From: Clostridium algoriphilum
GTDB taxonomy: Bacteria > Bacillota > Clostridia > Clostridiales > Clostridiaceae
Direction: 5' to 3'
DNA: 64,000 nt
Assembly: GCF_020443705.1 (NCBI RefSeq)
Contig: NZ_JAIZZK010000007.1
Location: 1 to 64,000, forward strand
Shown: positions 35,024 to 44,403 of the stretch, in pieces
How the letters are laid out: every line of letters begins with the position of its first letter
Position numbering within the stretch: the stretch's first letter is position 1
Notes under the pieces: model-generated
The model's database searches: none
What the model was told of the DNA's origin: nothing
The model's input: only the letters and a program-made list of their open reading frames with translations
Position numbers and translations under genes: made by a program

Positions 35024-35344
35024 ATGTCAACTTCAAAGAAACTAGTAATAAACCTCTCAAAAAAACTTTATATTGAATTTAATAAGGCACTTCAAAAAGA
35101 TTGTAAAAAAAGAAGTGAATTTATTAGGGAAGCTATAATACTATATATTGAGGAAAAGAAAAAACTCAAATATATAGACGAAATGAAACAAGGATATTTA
35201 GAAATGGCCGAGTTAAATTTAAAAATAGCTAATATGGGTTTTGAGATTGATATTAAAGATTTTAAAGAATACGAAGTTAAGCTTTCGGAGAGTGATTTGT
35301 CAAATGACAACAATAGTAAAAAGAGGAGATATATTTTATGCTGA
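35024..35344 (+). CDS. Antitoxin of the MazEF/NdoAI type (ribbon-helix-helix)
   Basis: The 106-residue protein has an N-terminal ribbon-helix-helix DNA-binding region (about 5-48; [32 protein letters not shown]) and a C-terminal part that should bind and neutralise the toxin. It overlaps the mazF gene by 41 bases, as usual for this pair, and is preceded by TAGGAGG. It probably represses its own promoter together with the toxin. Confidence 0.87.
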   Translation: MSTSKKLVINLSKKLYIEFNKALQKDCKKRSEFIREAIILYIEEKKKLKYIDEMKQGYLEMAELNLKIANMGFEIDIKDFKEYEVKLSESDLSNDNNSKKRRYILC

Positions 35345-35651
35345 TTTGAGTCCGGTTGTAGGCTCAGAGCAAGGTGGGATTAGGCCAGTGATTATACTTC
35401 AAAATGATATAGGTAACAAGTATAGTCCCACTATTATTATTGCAGCTATTACTTCTCAGATAAATAAAGCAAAACTCCCTACTCATGTTGAAATTTCTTC
35501 TGAAGAGTATGGTCTAAATAAAGACTCTGTAGTTTTGCTGGAACAGATAAGAACATTAGATAAAAAAAGATTAAAAGAAAAAATCGGTCATATGACTGAT
35601 GGAGATATGAAAAAAGTAGATACTGCGCTTTTAATTAGCGTAGGTTTGTAA
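35304..35651 (+). CDS. mazF: MazF/EndoA endoribonuclease toxin
   Basis: The 115-residue toxin is a sequence-specific mRNA interferase: [19 protein letters not shown] and RPVIILQND are the conserved N-terminal strands, and [20 protein letters not shown] the C-terminus. The ATG at 35304 matches the usual start MTTIVKRGD; longer frames in the track lie inside the antitoxin. It overlaps its antitoxin by 41 bases, implying coupled translation. In Bacillus this pair is also next to alr, so it is core rather than mobile. Confidence 0.93.
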   Translation: MTTIVKRGDIFYADLSPVVGSEQGGIRPVIILQNDIGNKYSPTIIIAAITSQINKAKLPTHVEISSEEYGLNKDSVVLLEQIRTLDKKRLKEKIGHMTDGDMKKVDTALLISVGL

Positions 35652-35686
35652 AATGGACAAGGAAATTTATTGCCCTTGTTGAATAG

Positions 35687-35713
35687 TAAGGGCATTTATT
35701 GCCCTTATTTTTG
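35687..35713 (+). terminator. Terminator after mazF
   Basis: TAAGGGCA (35687-35694) pairs with TGCCCTTA (35700-35707), followed by TTTTTG. An earlier copy of TTATTGCCCTT nearby could form an alternative pairing. Confidence 0.75.
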
Positions 35714-35883
35714 TTGTTACCCCTAAAAATTTGAAAATTATCTCATTAAAGTGTAGAATATTGTAATATTGGGTTTAATTGAAAAAGTAATCATTTATAA
35801 ATTATGCTAAATAATTTAGCATAATTTGAATAATATTCACGGAAATTTTATAATAAATTTTATTACAGACCTAGTCATTATGG

Positions 35884-35889
35884 TATAAT
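35884..35889 (+). promoter_or_regulatory. Extended -10 promoter of ftsEX
   Basis: TGGTATAAT is an extended -10 element (TATAAT at 35884-35889), about 55 bp before the ftsE start. No consensus -35 box is needed for this class. Confidence 0.5.
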
Positions 35890-35944
35890 GTTATTAGTGA
35901 TTTTACTGTAATGAATTACATAAACAGGGTAAGGAGAGTTGAAT

Positions 35945-36631
35945 ATGATACAATTAAAGAAAGTAAGTAAGATTTATGATAATAATGTAGTAGCTTTGTC
36001 AAATATTGACATAACTATTGAAAAGGGGGAATTCGTATTCCTTGTAGGTCCTAGTGGAGCTGGAAAATCTACTTTTGTTAAAATTCTTTTAAAAGAGATA
36101 GAACCAACTACAGGTAACATTATTATAAACAATATGGATATAACAAAATTATCTAGAAAAAAAGTACCGTACCACAGAAGAAAAATTGGAGTAGTTTTTC
36201 AAGATTTCAGGCTGATTGATACATTAAATGTTTATGAAAATGTGGCGTTTGCACTTAGGGCAACAGAATGTTCTGCAAAAGAAATTAGGAAAAAAGTACC
36301 TTATGTTTTAGATTTAGTTGGATTATCTAAAAAACATATGGCTTTGCCTAATGAAATTTCTGGCGGAGAGAAACAAAGAGTATCACTTGCGAGAGCTATA
36401 GTAAATAATCCTACTTTGTTAATAGCAGATGAGCCAACAGGAAATTTAGATCCTGAAACTGCATTAGGTATTATGGATATCTTAAATGATATTAACAAGG
36501 CTGGTACTACGGTACTAATGGCGACACATGCAAAAAATATAGTAGACTCTATGAAAAAGAGAGTAATTGCTATAGAAAAAGGTGTTCTAGTTAGAGATGA
36601 GCAAAGGGGAAGATACGGTTATGAAGATTAG
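35945..36631 (+). CDS. ftsE: Cell-division ATP-binding protein FtsE
   Basis: The 228-residue ABC ATPase works with FtsX to activate peptidoglycan hydrolases at division or elongation sites. It has Walker A GPSGAGKST, signature ISGGEKQRVSLARA and Walker B LLIADEPTGNLD. The ATG at 35945 is preferred over a TTG at 35939 because AAGGAGAG lies just upstream. It overlaps ftsX by 11 bases. Confidence 0.96.
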   Translation: MIQLKKVSKIYDNNVVALSNIDITIEKGEFVFLVGPSGAGKSTFVKILLKEIEPTTGNIIINNMDITKLSRKKVPYHRRKIGVVFQDFRLIDTLNVYENVAFALRATECSAKEIRKKVPYVLDLVGLSKKHMALPNEISGGEKQRVSLARAIVNNPTLLIADEPTGNLDPETALGIMDILNDINKAGTTVLMATHAKNIVDSMKKRVIAIEKGVLVRDEQRGRYGYED

Positions 36632-37511
36632 TACAATTAAATATTTTATAGTTGATGCTTTAAAAAGTTTGAAAAGGAATAAAACCGTTAGTTTGGCATC
36701 GGTGGCTACAGTTGCAGCTACTCTATTTATTTTAGGGGTGTTTTTATTAATAGTTTTTAATGTTAATGCAGGAGTTCAAGAATTAGGTGCTAAATTAGAG
36801 GTAAAAATTTATCTTAATGATAAGGTAACGATATCAGAAAAGTCGGCAATAGAAAGAGCAGTAAATAAAGTTCAAGGAGTTTCAGAAGTTAAATTTGAAG
36901 ACAAGGGTGATGCGCTAAACAAGGTAAAGAAACAATTTGGACCAGATAGCAAATCCTTAGTACAAGGATTTGAAAAACAGAACCCATTTCCAAATGCATA
37001 TGTAGTAAAAGTAGATAAACCAGAAGTTGTAAGTAATGTAGTTAAAGCAACTAATGGGCTAAAGGGTATAGACAAGGTTAAGGATGTTAGAGAAGTTGTT
37101 GATAAAATTATAAGTATAACAAATACTCTTAAAATTATAGGTGTTGTATTATTTGTGACTTTAGTTAGTGTTTCTTTATTCTTAATAGGAAATACCATTA
37201 AGCTTACAGTATACTCAAGAAAAAAAGAAATAGGTATAATGAAATTTGTTGGTGCTACTGATTGGTTTATAAGATGGCCATTTATTATCGAAGGTATGAT
37301 ACTTGGTATATCAGGAGCAGTCATTTCTACTGGAGTACTATATTATGCTTATGCATTTGTTTTCCATAAGTATACTAGTGCAATCCTCGGAATTACGCTT
37401 ATAAATCCTCATTTTATATTAAGCACTACTTTATGGCAATTTATGTTGGGCGGCTTAGTTATTGGAGCTGTAGGAAGCGCTATATCAATAAGAAAATTCT
37501 TAATTGTGTAA
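36621..37511 (+). CDS. ftsX: Cell-division membrane protein FtsX
   Basis: The 296-residue protein has one N-terminal helix (about 20-45), an extracellular domain (about 50-165) and three C-terminal helices with the FtsX/MacB-type region VYSRKKEIGIMKFVGATDWF. It pairs with FtsE to pass a cytoplasmic signal to wall hydrolases. The ATG at 36621 follows AAAGGGGAAG. It ends 98 bp before the ctp gene. Confidence 0.95.
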   Translation: MKISTIKYFIVDALKSLKRNKTVSLASVATVAATLFILGVFLLIVFNVNAGVQELGAKLEVKIYLNDKVTISEKSAIERAVNKVQGVSEVKFEDKGDALNKVKKQFGPDSKSLVQGFEKQNPFPNAYVVKVDKPEVVSNVVKATNGLKGIDKVKDVREVVDKIISITNTLKIIGVVLFVTLVSVSLFLIGNTIKLTVYSRKKEIGIMKFVGATDWFIRWPFIIEGMILGISGAVISTGVLYYAYAFVFHKYTSAILGITLINPHFILSTTLWQFMLGGLVIGAVGSAISIRKFLIV

Positions 37512-37609
37512 TATTAAATAAAATTATTCATATGTTTATTTAATAATAGTGTTATAAAATTCTTATATTTACATAATAATATATAGAGAATTGCAAAGAG
37601 GTGAATAAA

Positions 37610-38881
37610 ATGGGTGATGAAAATAAATTTAAAGTTGTAAAGAATAGTAATGAGATGCCTAAAGCAAAAAAAAGAAAAATGATTGTATGGATTGTAGTTT
37701 TGCTTTTGGTTACAAATTGTATAACTTTATTTATATCAAATCGAATTTCCTTAGGACTCCCTAATGGGAAAGTATTAATTGGAAGAGATGCTTATAGTCA
37801 AGTATTGAAATTCCAAAAACTGTTTTTAGTAAGAAATAAACTATATGAGTATTACGATGGTAAAATTAGTGATGATGTTTTAGTAGAGGGTGCTATAAAA
37901 GGCATGACTGATTCCCTAAAAGATCCTTATACAACTTTTATGAATAAAAAAGAGTTTACAGATTTTAATACACAAACAGAAGGAGCTTACACTGGACTTG
38001 GATTACAAGTAGGGGTTAAGGATGATAATATAGTTGTAATTGCACCTTTTGATGGATCACCAGCTAAAAAAGCGGGATTGATTTCTGGAGACGTTATAGA
38101 AAAGGTTAATAAAACAGAAGTATCTGGAAAAGAATTAGAAAAAGCTGTTACAATGATGAAAGGTAAGGTAAATGAACCAGTTTCCTTAACTATCAACAGA
38201 AAAGGAAAAGGTACTTTCCAGGTCAACATGAAACGTGCAACTATTGATTTGGTAACAGTTAAAGGTAAGATGTTAGCAAATAAGGTTGGGTATATTCAAC
38301 TTACAATGTTTGATGAAAATACTAGTAGTAACTTTAATAAAAAATTAGCAGAATTACAAAGCCAAGGTATGAAGAGTCTAATAGTTGATATAAGAGGAAA
38401 TCCAGGTGGACTTTTAGATCAATGTGTAGATTTAACATCTAATTTTGTGCCTAAAGGAAAAGTTCTAGTATACACAATAGATAAAAACAAGAAAAAGACA
38501 GAATATAAATCTAAGGGTGGTCTAGCAGTAGGCATGCCATTAACTGTTCTAACAGATTCAGGATCAGCTAGTGCATCAGAAATTTTTGCAGGAGCTGTAA
38601 GGGATTATAAGGTTGGTACTTTAGTGGGAGAAAAAACCTTTGGTAAAGGTGTGGTTCAAACTATGCTTTATAGAGGTGTGGATGGTTTTGATGATGGTAC
38701 CGCATTGAAAGTTACTATATCAAAATACTACACTCCGAATGGTGAAAATATACATCATATTGGTATAAAACCAGGAGTTGCAGTTGTTTATCCAACAGCA
38801 CTTAAAGAGAAGGTATATGATAGGGATACAGATCCACAATTTAAAAAAGCTTTAGAACTAGCTAATGATAAAATTAAGTAA
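37610..38881 (+). CDS. ctpA: C-terminal processing peptidase of the S41 family
   Basis: The 423-residue membrane-anchored serine protease has an N-terminal helix (about 23-44), a PDZ domain (about 120-205) and the S41 catalytic domain. The Ser-Lys dyad is S321 (DSGSASASE) and K346 (KTFGKG), exactly 25 residues apart as in the family. It cleaves exported proteins at hydrophobic C-termini. In Bacillus the relative CtpB works in sporulation signalling and is near ftsEX. The ATG at 37610 follows AGAGGTG. A peptidoglycan-binding domain is absent. Confidence 0.92.
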   Translation: MGDENKFKVVKNSNEMPKAKKRKMIVWIVVLLLVTNCITLFISNRISLGLPNGKVLIGRDAYSQVLKFQKLFLVRNKLYEYYDGKISDDVLVEGAIKGMTDSLKDPYTTFMNKKEFTDFNTQTEGAYTGLGLQVGVKDDNIVVIAPFDGSPAKKAGLISGDVIEKVNKTEVSGKELEKAVTMMKGKVNEPVSLTINRKGKGTFQVNMKRATIDLVTVKGKMLANKVGYIQLTMFDENTSSNFNKKLAELQSQGMKSLIVDIRGNPGGLLDQCVDLTSNFVPKGKVLVYTIDKNKKKTEYKSKGGLAVGMPLTVLTDSGSASASEIFAGAVRDYKVGTLVGEKTFGKGVVQTMLYRGVDGFDDGTALKVTISKYYTPNGENIHHIGIKPGVAVVYPTALKEKVYDRDTDPQFKKALELANDKIK

Positions 38882-38899
38882 TAACATAGGGATATTTAT

Positions 38900-38941
38900 C
38901 CAAGTATCTACCAAGAAATTTGGTAGATATTTGGTTTTTAA
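38900..38941 (+). terminator. Terminator after the S41 peptidase
   Basis: A 15-bp stem with one G-U pair (38900-38914 with 38920-38934) is followed by TTTTTA. Confidence 0.85.
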
Positions 38942-39039
38942 CAACGTTTTTATTCTACATGCGATAAGTAATGCTTTTACTTATGTTATGCTTCGAATAT
39001 AACGTGTTTGACAGTAATATGGAAGGAGAATTTTAGTCA

Positions 39040-40344
39040 ATGGAAATTGCAATACATACTTTAAGAGCAGTTGCTTATGCAATTGCAGACCCTTCTAATG
39101 CGTTTATTTTAATAATGATTGCGTTAATTTTTTATAATAAAAATAAAAAAATAGCTGCTATGCAAAAAATGATAATGGGAGAGAGTTTAGACTCACCTTT
39201 TGAACTAACTATATCTCAAATTGTAATAGGGATTTTTGCAGGGGCTATAGCGAGTCTAATATTTACATTTTCAGGGCTAGTTTTTGATGAAAATTCAAAT
39301 ATTTATTTATTGTTTATGGTGTCATTATTCTTTATGGCATTTAAACCTAGATTTATTTGTTTCTCTTATTCTGGTGCAGTATTAGGTTTAGCCAGCCTAC
39401 TGCTTAAATATGCAGCCATTTCTTTACAGAAACCACAATTAAATGTTATTAACATTGATATTCTAACATTAATGACTTTGGTTGGAATATTGCATATTAT
39501 AGAGGGAGGCTTAGTAATGCTAGATGGTTCAAGAGGAGCTATTCCGGTGTTTACTAACAGAGATGATAAAATAATTGGTGGATTCGCCTTAAAAAGATAT
39601 TGGGCATTACCAGTTGCTTTACTCATACTTTTAAGTGCAACTTCATCAGATTTAGCAGTTGGACAGAGCATTATGATTTCTGAGTGGAGGCATTTGATAC
39701 AAGGGGATATAGCCCAGCGAATAGTTAAAAGTTCAGTCATAGCATCTATTGCTTTATATGGAGTAATAGGTTATAGCAGTATAACTTTTACTAAAAGTAA
39801 GAGAAAGAAAACATTTACTTCAGGGGCTTTAATAATAGTCTATGGAATACTGTTAACGGCTATATCAAGACTTGCGATACTCGGAGTAGGTTATCAAATA
39901 TTCATTTTAATATTTGCAGCAGGACTTCATGAAGCAATGCTACGATTAGAAAAGCATATGGAACTTACTTTTAAACCAAAATATGTTAGTAGTGATGATG
40001 GAATTATGGTGCTTGCAGTTGTCCCAAAATCGCCTGCTTTTCAAATGGGAATTCAAAGTGGAGACTTGCTTGTAATGGTTAATGATAAAAAAATAGAGTC
40101 TGAAGAAGAAATATTTAATATAATTAAAGGAAACTTTGATGCACTCTCTTTTAGAATTAAAAAACCCTCAGGGGAATTAAAAGACACCCAATTTAGCAAT
40201 ATAACTAATAATAAAAGACTAGGAATAGTAATTGTACCAAGAGAGGTGCCTAAAGACACAACTATAGTGAAAGTGAATGATGAAACATTTAAAGACATAA
40301 TGGACAAAATGAAAGATAAAGATGAAAATGAAGACAAGAAATAA
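39040..40344 (+). CDS. PDZ-domain membrane protein, MinJ-like
   Basis: The 434-residue protein has about seven to eight membrane helices (from about residue 10 to 310) and a C-terminal PDZ domain (about 320-400; VVPKSPAFQMGIQSGDLLVMVND). In Bacillus the PDZ membrane protein MinJ, which links the Min system to the poles and division site, lies in the same neighbourhood of ftsEX, ctpB and uvrBA. That synteny suggests a divisome role; the sequence alone shows only topology and PDZ. The gene ends with a lysine/glutamate-rich tail. AAGGAGAA precedes the ATG at 39040. Confidence 0.75.
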   Translation: MEIAIHTLRAVAYAIADPSNAFILIMIALIFYNKNKKIAAMQKMIMGESLDSPFELTISQIVIGIFAGAIASLIFTFSGLVFDENSNIYLLFMVSLFFMAFKPRFICFSYSGAVLGLASLLLKYAAISLQKPQLNVINIDILTLMTLVGILHIIEGGLVMLDGSRGAIPVFTNRDDKIIGGFALKRYWALPVALLILLSATSSDLAVGQSIMISEWRHLIQGDIAQRIVKSSVIASIALYGVIGYSSITFTKSKRKKTFTSGALIIVYGILLTAISRLAILGVGYQIFILIFAAGLHEAMLRLEKHMELTFKPKYVSSDDGIMVLAVVPKSPAFQMGIQSGDLLVMVNDKKIESEEEIFNIIKGNFDALSFRIKKPSGELKDTQFSNITNNKRLGIVIVPREVPKDTTIVKVNDETFKDIMDKMKDKDENEDKK

Positions 40345-40354
40345 ATTTTTCTTA

Positions 40355-40566
40355 GAGAATGCTATTATGAAAAGTATATATTGCTTAAATGCGTTCATTT
40401 CGCTAAGTAATTCTAAAATTTATTTTGTTTTCAGTTGCTAAAAAACGCAAACTCGCTTCACTCAAACATGCGTTTTTCTTTACACACCTGAAAATAAAAT
40501 AAATTAAGAATTACTAAGGCTTATTCAAACGCATTCTACGCAATATATACTTTTATTAGCATTCTC
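40355..40566. repeat. Long nested imperfect palindrome (element B)
   Basis: The arms (about 40355-40434 and 40488-40566) are inverted copies of about 80 bp with roughly 85% identity: both ends read GAGAATGCTA, AAAGTATATATTGC recurs in each and TTTTCAG flanks the centre. In the middle a smaller hairpin, AAAAACGCA with TGCGTTTTT, encloses CTCGCTTCACTC. There is no open reading frame. Its build matches element A, so both may belong to one class of intergenic palindromes, perhaps nonautonomous mobile DNA. Confidence 0.75.
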
Positions 40567-40731
40567 ATGGAAAAAGACATAATTTCAACAATCCTTCTGC
40601 TGTCATAAATGGCTAAGCGTATTAAAAATCTTAATAATGAATTATAATACATTAACTAAATAAATTTATTTTAATTATATACATCACTACAACATAACTA
40701 CATTTATTAAGGGCAGATTAATAAATGGGTG
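40567..40731. other. Intergenic region after element B
   Basis: This AT-rich stretch presumably holds the promoter of the next gene, but no clear boxes were seen. Confidence 0.25.
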
Positions 40732-40737
40732 ATGTTT

Positions 40738-41190
40738 ATGAAAAAAAAAATACTAGCAATCATAGTTTTATTTATTATATTATTACATCCAACAGTTATT
40801 TTTGCTGAAGGATTTAAGGATGTTGAAATTTTTGACCCAAAGCAAGAAAAGGTAGTTAAGGTAGTTAAGTTAAATCCGAAAATTAACAATATGGTTACGG
40901 AATGGATAAAAAATGTAGATGCCATTTATGGCAAAAGTAATCCTCTTACAGATGATGGGTATGCGGTTAGGGTACCACTTTACCCATCTGTTACTGTACA
41001 GAATAAAAACTTAAACACAGTTGTGAATGATGTCTATATAATAGTTCCTAAACATGAAACACCATTTCTTATGATTTTTGATAACGAAAACAGATTGCTT
41101 TGTTATCCATTTAAAGGGGATATAAATACATTGTCAAAAGTTTTAAATTTTAAACTTGAAACTGGAAGAAGTTTCTCTTTTCTTAATTGA
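40738..41190 (+). CDS. Secreted hypothetical protein
   Basis: This 150-residue protein is not recognised. It has a typical signal peptide (KKKILAIIVLFIILLHPTVIFA), so it is exported. The mature part is mixed alpha/beta and includes VEIFDPKQEKVVKVVKLNPK and a hydrophobic strand segment VYIIVPKHETPFLMIF. The ATG at 40738 is chosen; nearby in-frame starts at 40729 and 40732 lie closer to the GGGTGAT site. It is monocistronic, between a palindromic element and a terminator. Confidence 0.7.
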   Translation: MKKKILAIIVLFIILLHPTVIFAEGFKDVEIFDPKQEKVVKVVKLNPKINNMVTEWIKNVDAIYGKSNPLTDDGYAVRVPLYPSVTVQNKNLNTVVNDVYIIVPKHETPFLMIFDNENRLLCYPFKGDINTLSKVLNFKLETGRSFSFLN

Positions 41191-41221
41191 GAACGAACTG
41201 AAATATTATTTAATTAAATAG

Positions 41222-41265
41222 AACCACTGTAAAGTATTATGAATTAATGCTTTACAGTGGTTTTA
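41222..41265 (+). terminator. Terminator after the secreted protein gene
   Basis: AACCACTGTAAAG (41222-41234) pairs perfectly with CTTTACAGTGGTT (41250-41262), followed by TTTAT. Confidence 0.85.
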
Positions 41266-41412
41266 TCTATATTAATGCAACTATAATTATGTTATGGTTA
41301 TAAATGAATTAATTGGAATCTTTTTCATGAGAATGTTAATGCACTTCTACCCATGGTTTAAAATGGAAGTTAAAAGTAGCTTATTTTATCTAAAGTTTAG
41401 AAAGCAATACAT

Positions 41413-41462
41413 AAAAAAACCCCTAGCCTAACATTAATATAATGGGAGGCTAGGTGTTTTTT
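41413..41462. terminator. Terminator downstream of the leftward secreted protein
   Basis: CCTAGCCT and AGGCTAGG are the core of a stem with an A-run on the left and T-run on the right, so it works on both strands. It lies 30 bp past the leftward stop codon. Confidence 0.8.
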
Positions 41463-41491
41463 ATATATGGTTAATTATTTAAAATAGATGT

Positions 41492-41956
41492 TTAAAGGAA
41501 ACTATGTAACATTCTTGACTGACATAGATATAATTGCTTCATAATAATTTTGTCAGCTTGAGACTGAGTTATAGTTCCATTACTTACAAGGGATGTTAAA
41601 GGATTTATATGATTTATCTTGTTACTAGTCATATATATATTATTCTCTCGATCGGTAATATCTTTTGTCTTTTCAAATGTTGTTTTCTTTGAACCTTCAG
41701 TTTTATTTAGTATAGCTTTAATTTTATTAGCTTGATTTACACTTATAGTGTTACCAGTTACAACGTTTTCATATTTTTTGTCTAAAGATTGGTGTATATT
41801 AGTATTTACACTTTTACATTCATTTGTTAATGAGGCCTTTTTACTAATACTTAATGTGTTAGTAGTTGTTGCAAATGTCGTAGTAACAGTGGATATAAGT
41901 ATTCCCCCTGTTAGTAAGCCTGAAAACATTTTGGACTTAAAAGACACATGTTTCAT
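41492..41956 (-). CDS. Secreted protein with two DUF2680-like helix motifs
   Basis: The 154-residue protein has a signal peptide (about 1-30, ending near TTTFATT) and an otherwise helical, Thr/Asn/Lys-rich mature part. Two related motifs, NTISVNQANKIKAIL and GTITQSQADKIIMKQL, match the GxITxxQADKI pattern typical of clostridial secreted DUF2680 proteins. The function of that family is unknown. GAGGAGATATT precedes the ATG. It is a single-gene unit with its own terminator, divergent from uvrB. Confidence 0.72.
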   Translation of the reverse strand: MKHVSFKSKMFSGLLTGGILISTVTTTFATTTNTLSISKKASLTNECKSVNTNIHQSLDKKYENVVTGNTISVNQANKIKAILNKTEGSKKTTFEKTKDITDRENNIYMTSNKINHINPLTSLVSNGTITQSQADKIIMKQLYLCQSRMLHSFL

Positions 41957-42313
41957 TTTAATATCTCCTCATAATTTATTTTGAATCTATCCATAATATA
42001 ATTATAGCCCTTATTAATACCAAAAAGGTGTCAATATGATGTCTATTTTGTTTACATTGTGTAAATTTGTAAATTCTTTAATTTAATATAGTATAGTAAG
42101 TTAGAAATTAATTAGACTAATGAATAATTATTATTAGTACATATTTAGTGTTAATGTAAGAAATGCAAAATACAGTAAATAATTACTAGAATAAATATTA
42201 GACTGACCCCCCTACAAAAGTTCATAATGATGTTATTATAGTAAATGTAGATTAATTAAGAGTGTTCTATATAGTGAACACTCATAGCTTATTATAGGAT
42301 TAGAAATACGATA
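41957..42313. other. Divergent intergenic region before uvrB
   Basis: This gene-free, AT-rich stretch lies between the secreted-protein gene and the uvrB promoter. A run of C (about 42208-42213) and several near-palindromic AT stretches occur, but nothing reaches the level of a feature. Confidence 0.3.
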
Positions 42314-42342
42314 TTGACATATCAAAAAGTTATAGTTAAAAT
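42314..42342 (+). promoter_or_regulatory. uvrB promoter
   Basis: TTGACA (42314-42319) and TAAAAT (42337-42342) are spaced by 17 bases. Confidence 0.65.
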
Positions 42343-42351
42343 GTTAAGTAA

Positions 42352-42364
42352 CGAACAAACGTTC
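42352..42364. promoter_or_regulatory. LexA (SOS) box upstream of uvrB
   Basis: CGAACAAACGTTC contains GAAC-N4-GTTC, the Gram-positive LexA operator core. It lies just downstream of the -10 box, so LexA would repress uvrBA until DNA damage. Confidence 0.88.
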
Positions 42365-42392
42365 AGATAAAGGAAAATAAGGCGGTGATTTT

Positions 42393-44378
42393 ATGTATGA
42401 GTTTAAGTTGCATTCAAAGTTTAAACCCACTGGGGACCAACCACAGGCTATAGATAGTCTTGTGAAAGGAATAGATGCGGGTAAAAAGTTTCAAACTCTT
42501 AAAGGGGTAACTGGTTCGGGTAAAACTTTTACTATGGCTAATATTATTGAGAGAGTTCAAAAGCCAACATTGGTGCTTGCTCATAATAAAATCTTAGCGG
42601 CGCAGCTTTGCTCAGAGTTTAGAGAATTTTTCCCTGATAACTGTGTAGAGTATTTTGTGTCATATTATGATTATTATCAGCCTGAGGCTTATGTTGCACA
42701 GACCGATACATTTATAGAAAAAGATTCATCTGTTAATGATGATATTGATAAATTAAGACATTCAGCTACATCTGCATTACTTGAGCGTAATGATGTTATA
42801 GTTGTGGCTTCAGTTTCATGTATATATGGGCTTGGTAACCCTGAGGAGTATAAAAAACTTACAGTATCCCTTCGGGAAGGCATGGAAAAGGATAGAAATG
42901 AAGTAATAAGGCATTTAGTAGATATACAGTATGAAAGAAACGACATTAATTTTATTCGGGGAACCTTTAGAGTACGCGGGGACACTGTTGATATATTCCC
43001 AGCTTCATCGTCTAGTGAAGGAATTAGAGTAGAGTTTTTTGGAGATGAAATAGAAAAGATTAGAGTTTTTGATTCACTTACAGGAGAAATTATCGGAACC
43101 AGAAAACATGTTTCTATTTTCCCAGCATCCCATTTCGCCACATCAAAAGATAAATTAGAGATTGGTATAGCACGAATAGAAGAAGAATTAGAGGTAAGGC
43201 TTAAAGAGCTTATTGAGGAAGATAAAGCACTCGAGGCACAAAGACTTAAGCAAAGAACTAATTATGATATTGAGATGATGCGCGAGGTTGGTTATTGTAC
43301 TGGTATTGAGAATTATTCTAGAATATTAGATGGTAGGCCAGCAGGAACAGCTCCTCAAACTTTAATGCATTATTTTCCTGATGATTATTTAATGTTTATA
43401 GATGAGAGTCATGTAACTCTTCCACAGGTTAAGGCTATGTTTGGAGGAGATAAATCAAGGAAGACTAATTTAATTGACTATGGGTTTAGGCTTAAGTCAG
43501 CTTATGATAATAGACCCCTAACATTTCAAGAGTTTGAGGGCAGCATGAATGAAACAATTTTTGTAAGTGCAACTCCAAGTAGCTATGAAGAAGAACATAG
43601 TGAAAATATCGCAGAGCAAGTAATAAGACCTACGGGATTATTAGATCCTGAGATTGTTATAAGGCCAGTTAAAGGTCAAATAGATGATTTATATGCTAGT
43701 ATTCAGGATACAATAAAAAAAGGGTTTAGGGTTTTAGTTACAACTCTTACGAAAAAGATGTCAGAGGATTTGACTAAATATTTTAGAGAAATGGATATGA
43801 AAATAACCTATTTGCATTCAGATATTGATACAATAGAAAGAATGAAGATAATTCAAGACCTTAGGCTGGGCACGTTTGACGTGTTAGTAGGTATAAATCT
43901 TTTAAGAGAAGGACTAGATATTCCAGAAGTAGCACTTGTTGCAATACTCGATGCAGATAAGGAAGGATTTTTGCGCTCCGAAACCTCGTTAATTCAAACG
44001 ATAGGAAGAGCTGCAAGAAATTCAGAGAGTAAGGTAATAATGTATGCTGACAAAATAACAAAATCCATGAAAAAAGCTATGGATGAAACTACAAGGCGTA
44101 GAAAACTTCAGATGGATTATAACGAAGAGCATGGTATTACGCCAACTACTATTGTTAAAGATATTAGGGAAGTTATCGGATCTATAACAGTAGCTGAGGA
44201 TAAAGAGGTATATGAAACTCTCGAAGCTGCAATGAGTGCAAATTACGAAGAGACTAAAAAGTTAATGGATAAGTATGAAAATGAGATGAAGCAATCAGCT
44301 AAAGATTTACATTTTGAAAGAGCTGCTGAGCTTAGAGATATAATATATAAACTAAAGAAGCAGATTAAAAACATATAA
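42393..44378 (+). CDS. uvrB: Excinuclease ABC subunit B
   Basis: The 661-residue DNA-damage verification helicase has Walker A GVTGSGKT (residues 38-45), the beta-hairpin region [15 protein letters not shown] near 93, helicase motifs DESHVTLPQ and QTIGRAARN, and the C-terminal UVR motif (about 625-660) that contacts UvrC. It forms part of nucleotide excision repair with UvrA and UvrC. It precedes uvrA by 25 bp and is probably SOS-induced through the upstream LexA box. AAGGCGGTGA is the ribosome binding site. Confidence 0.97.
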   Translation: MYEFKLHSKFKPTGDQPQAIDSLVKGIDAGKKFQTLKGVTGSGKTFTMANIIERVQKPTLVLAHNKILAAQLCSEFREFFPDNCVEYFVSYYDYYQPEAYVAQTDTFIEKDSSVNDDIDKLRHSATSALLERNDVIVVASVSCIYGLGNPEEYKKLTVSLREGMEKDRNEVIRHLVDIQYERNDINFIRGTFRVRGDTVDIFPASSSSEGIRVEFFGDEIEKIRVFDSLTGEIIGTRKHVSIFPASHFATSKDKLEIGIARIEEELEVRLKELIEEDKALEAQRLKQRTNYDIEMMREVGYCTGIENYSRILDGRPAGTAPQTLMHYFPDDYLMFIDESHVTLPQVKAMFGGDKSRKTNLIDYGFRLKSAYDNRPLTFQEFEGSMNETIFVSATPSSYEEEHSENIAEQVIRPTGLLDPEIVIRPVKGQIDDLYASIQDTIKKGFRVLVTTLTKKMSEDLTKYFREMDMKITYLHSDIDTIERMKIIQDLRLGTFDVLVGINLLREGLDIPEVALVAILDADKEGFLRSETSLIQTIGRAARNSESKVIMYADKITKSMKKAMDETTRRRKLQMDYNEEHGITPTTIVKDIREVIGSITVAEDKEVYETLEAAMSANYEETKKLMDKYENEMKQSAKDLHFERAAELRDIIYKLKKQIKNI

Positions 44379-44403
44379 TTATATTAATACAGAGGAGATA
44401 ACC

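Noticed and set aside
35024-35651. Mobile toxin-antitoxin island
   Set aside because: The pair is next to alr as in many Firmicute chromosomes, with no transfer signs; it is a core locus.
36872-37324. A 150-codon minus-strand frame
   Set aside because: It is a shadow of ftsX, which has family motifs and a proper start.
39366-39740. A 124-codon minus-strand frame
   Set aside because: It mirrors the membrane part of the PDZ protein and has no start signal.
42689-43141. A 150-codon minus-strand frame
   Set aside because: It is antisense to uvrB in a region with conserved uvrB motifs.
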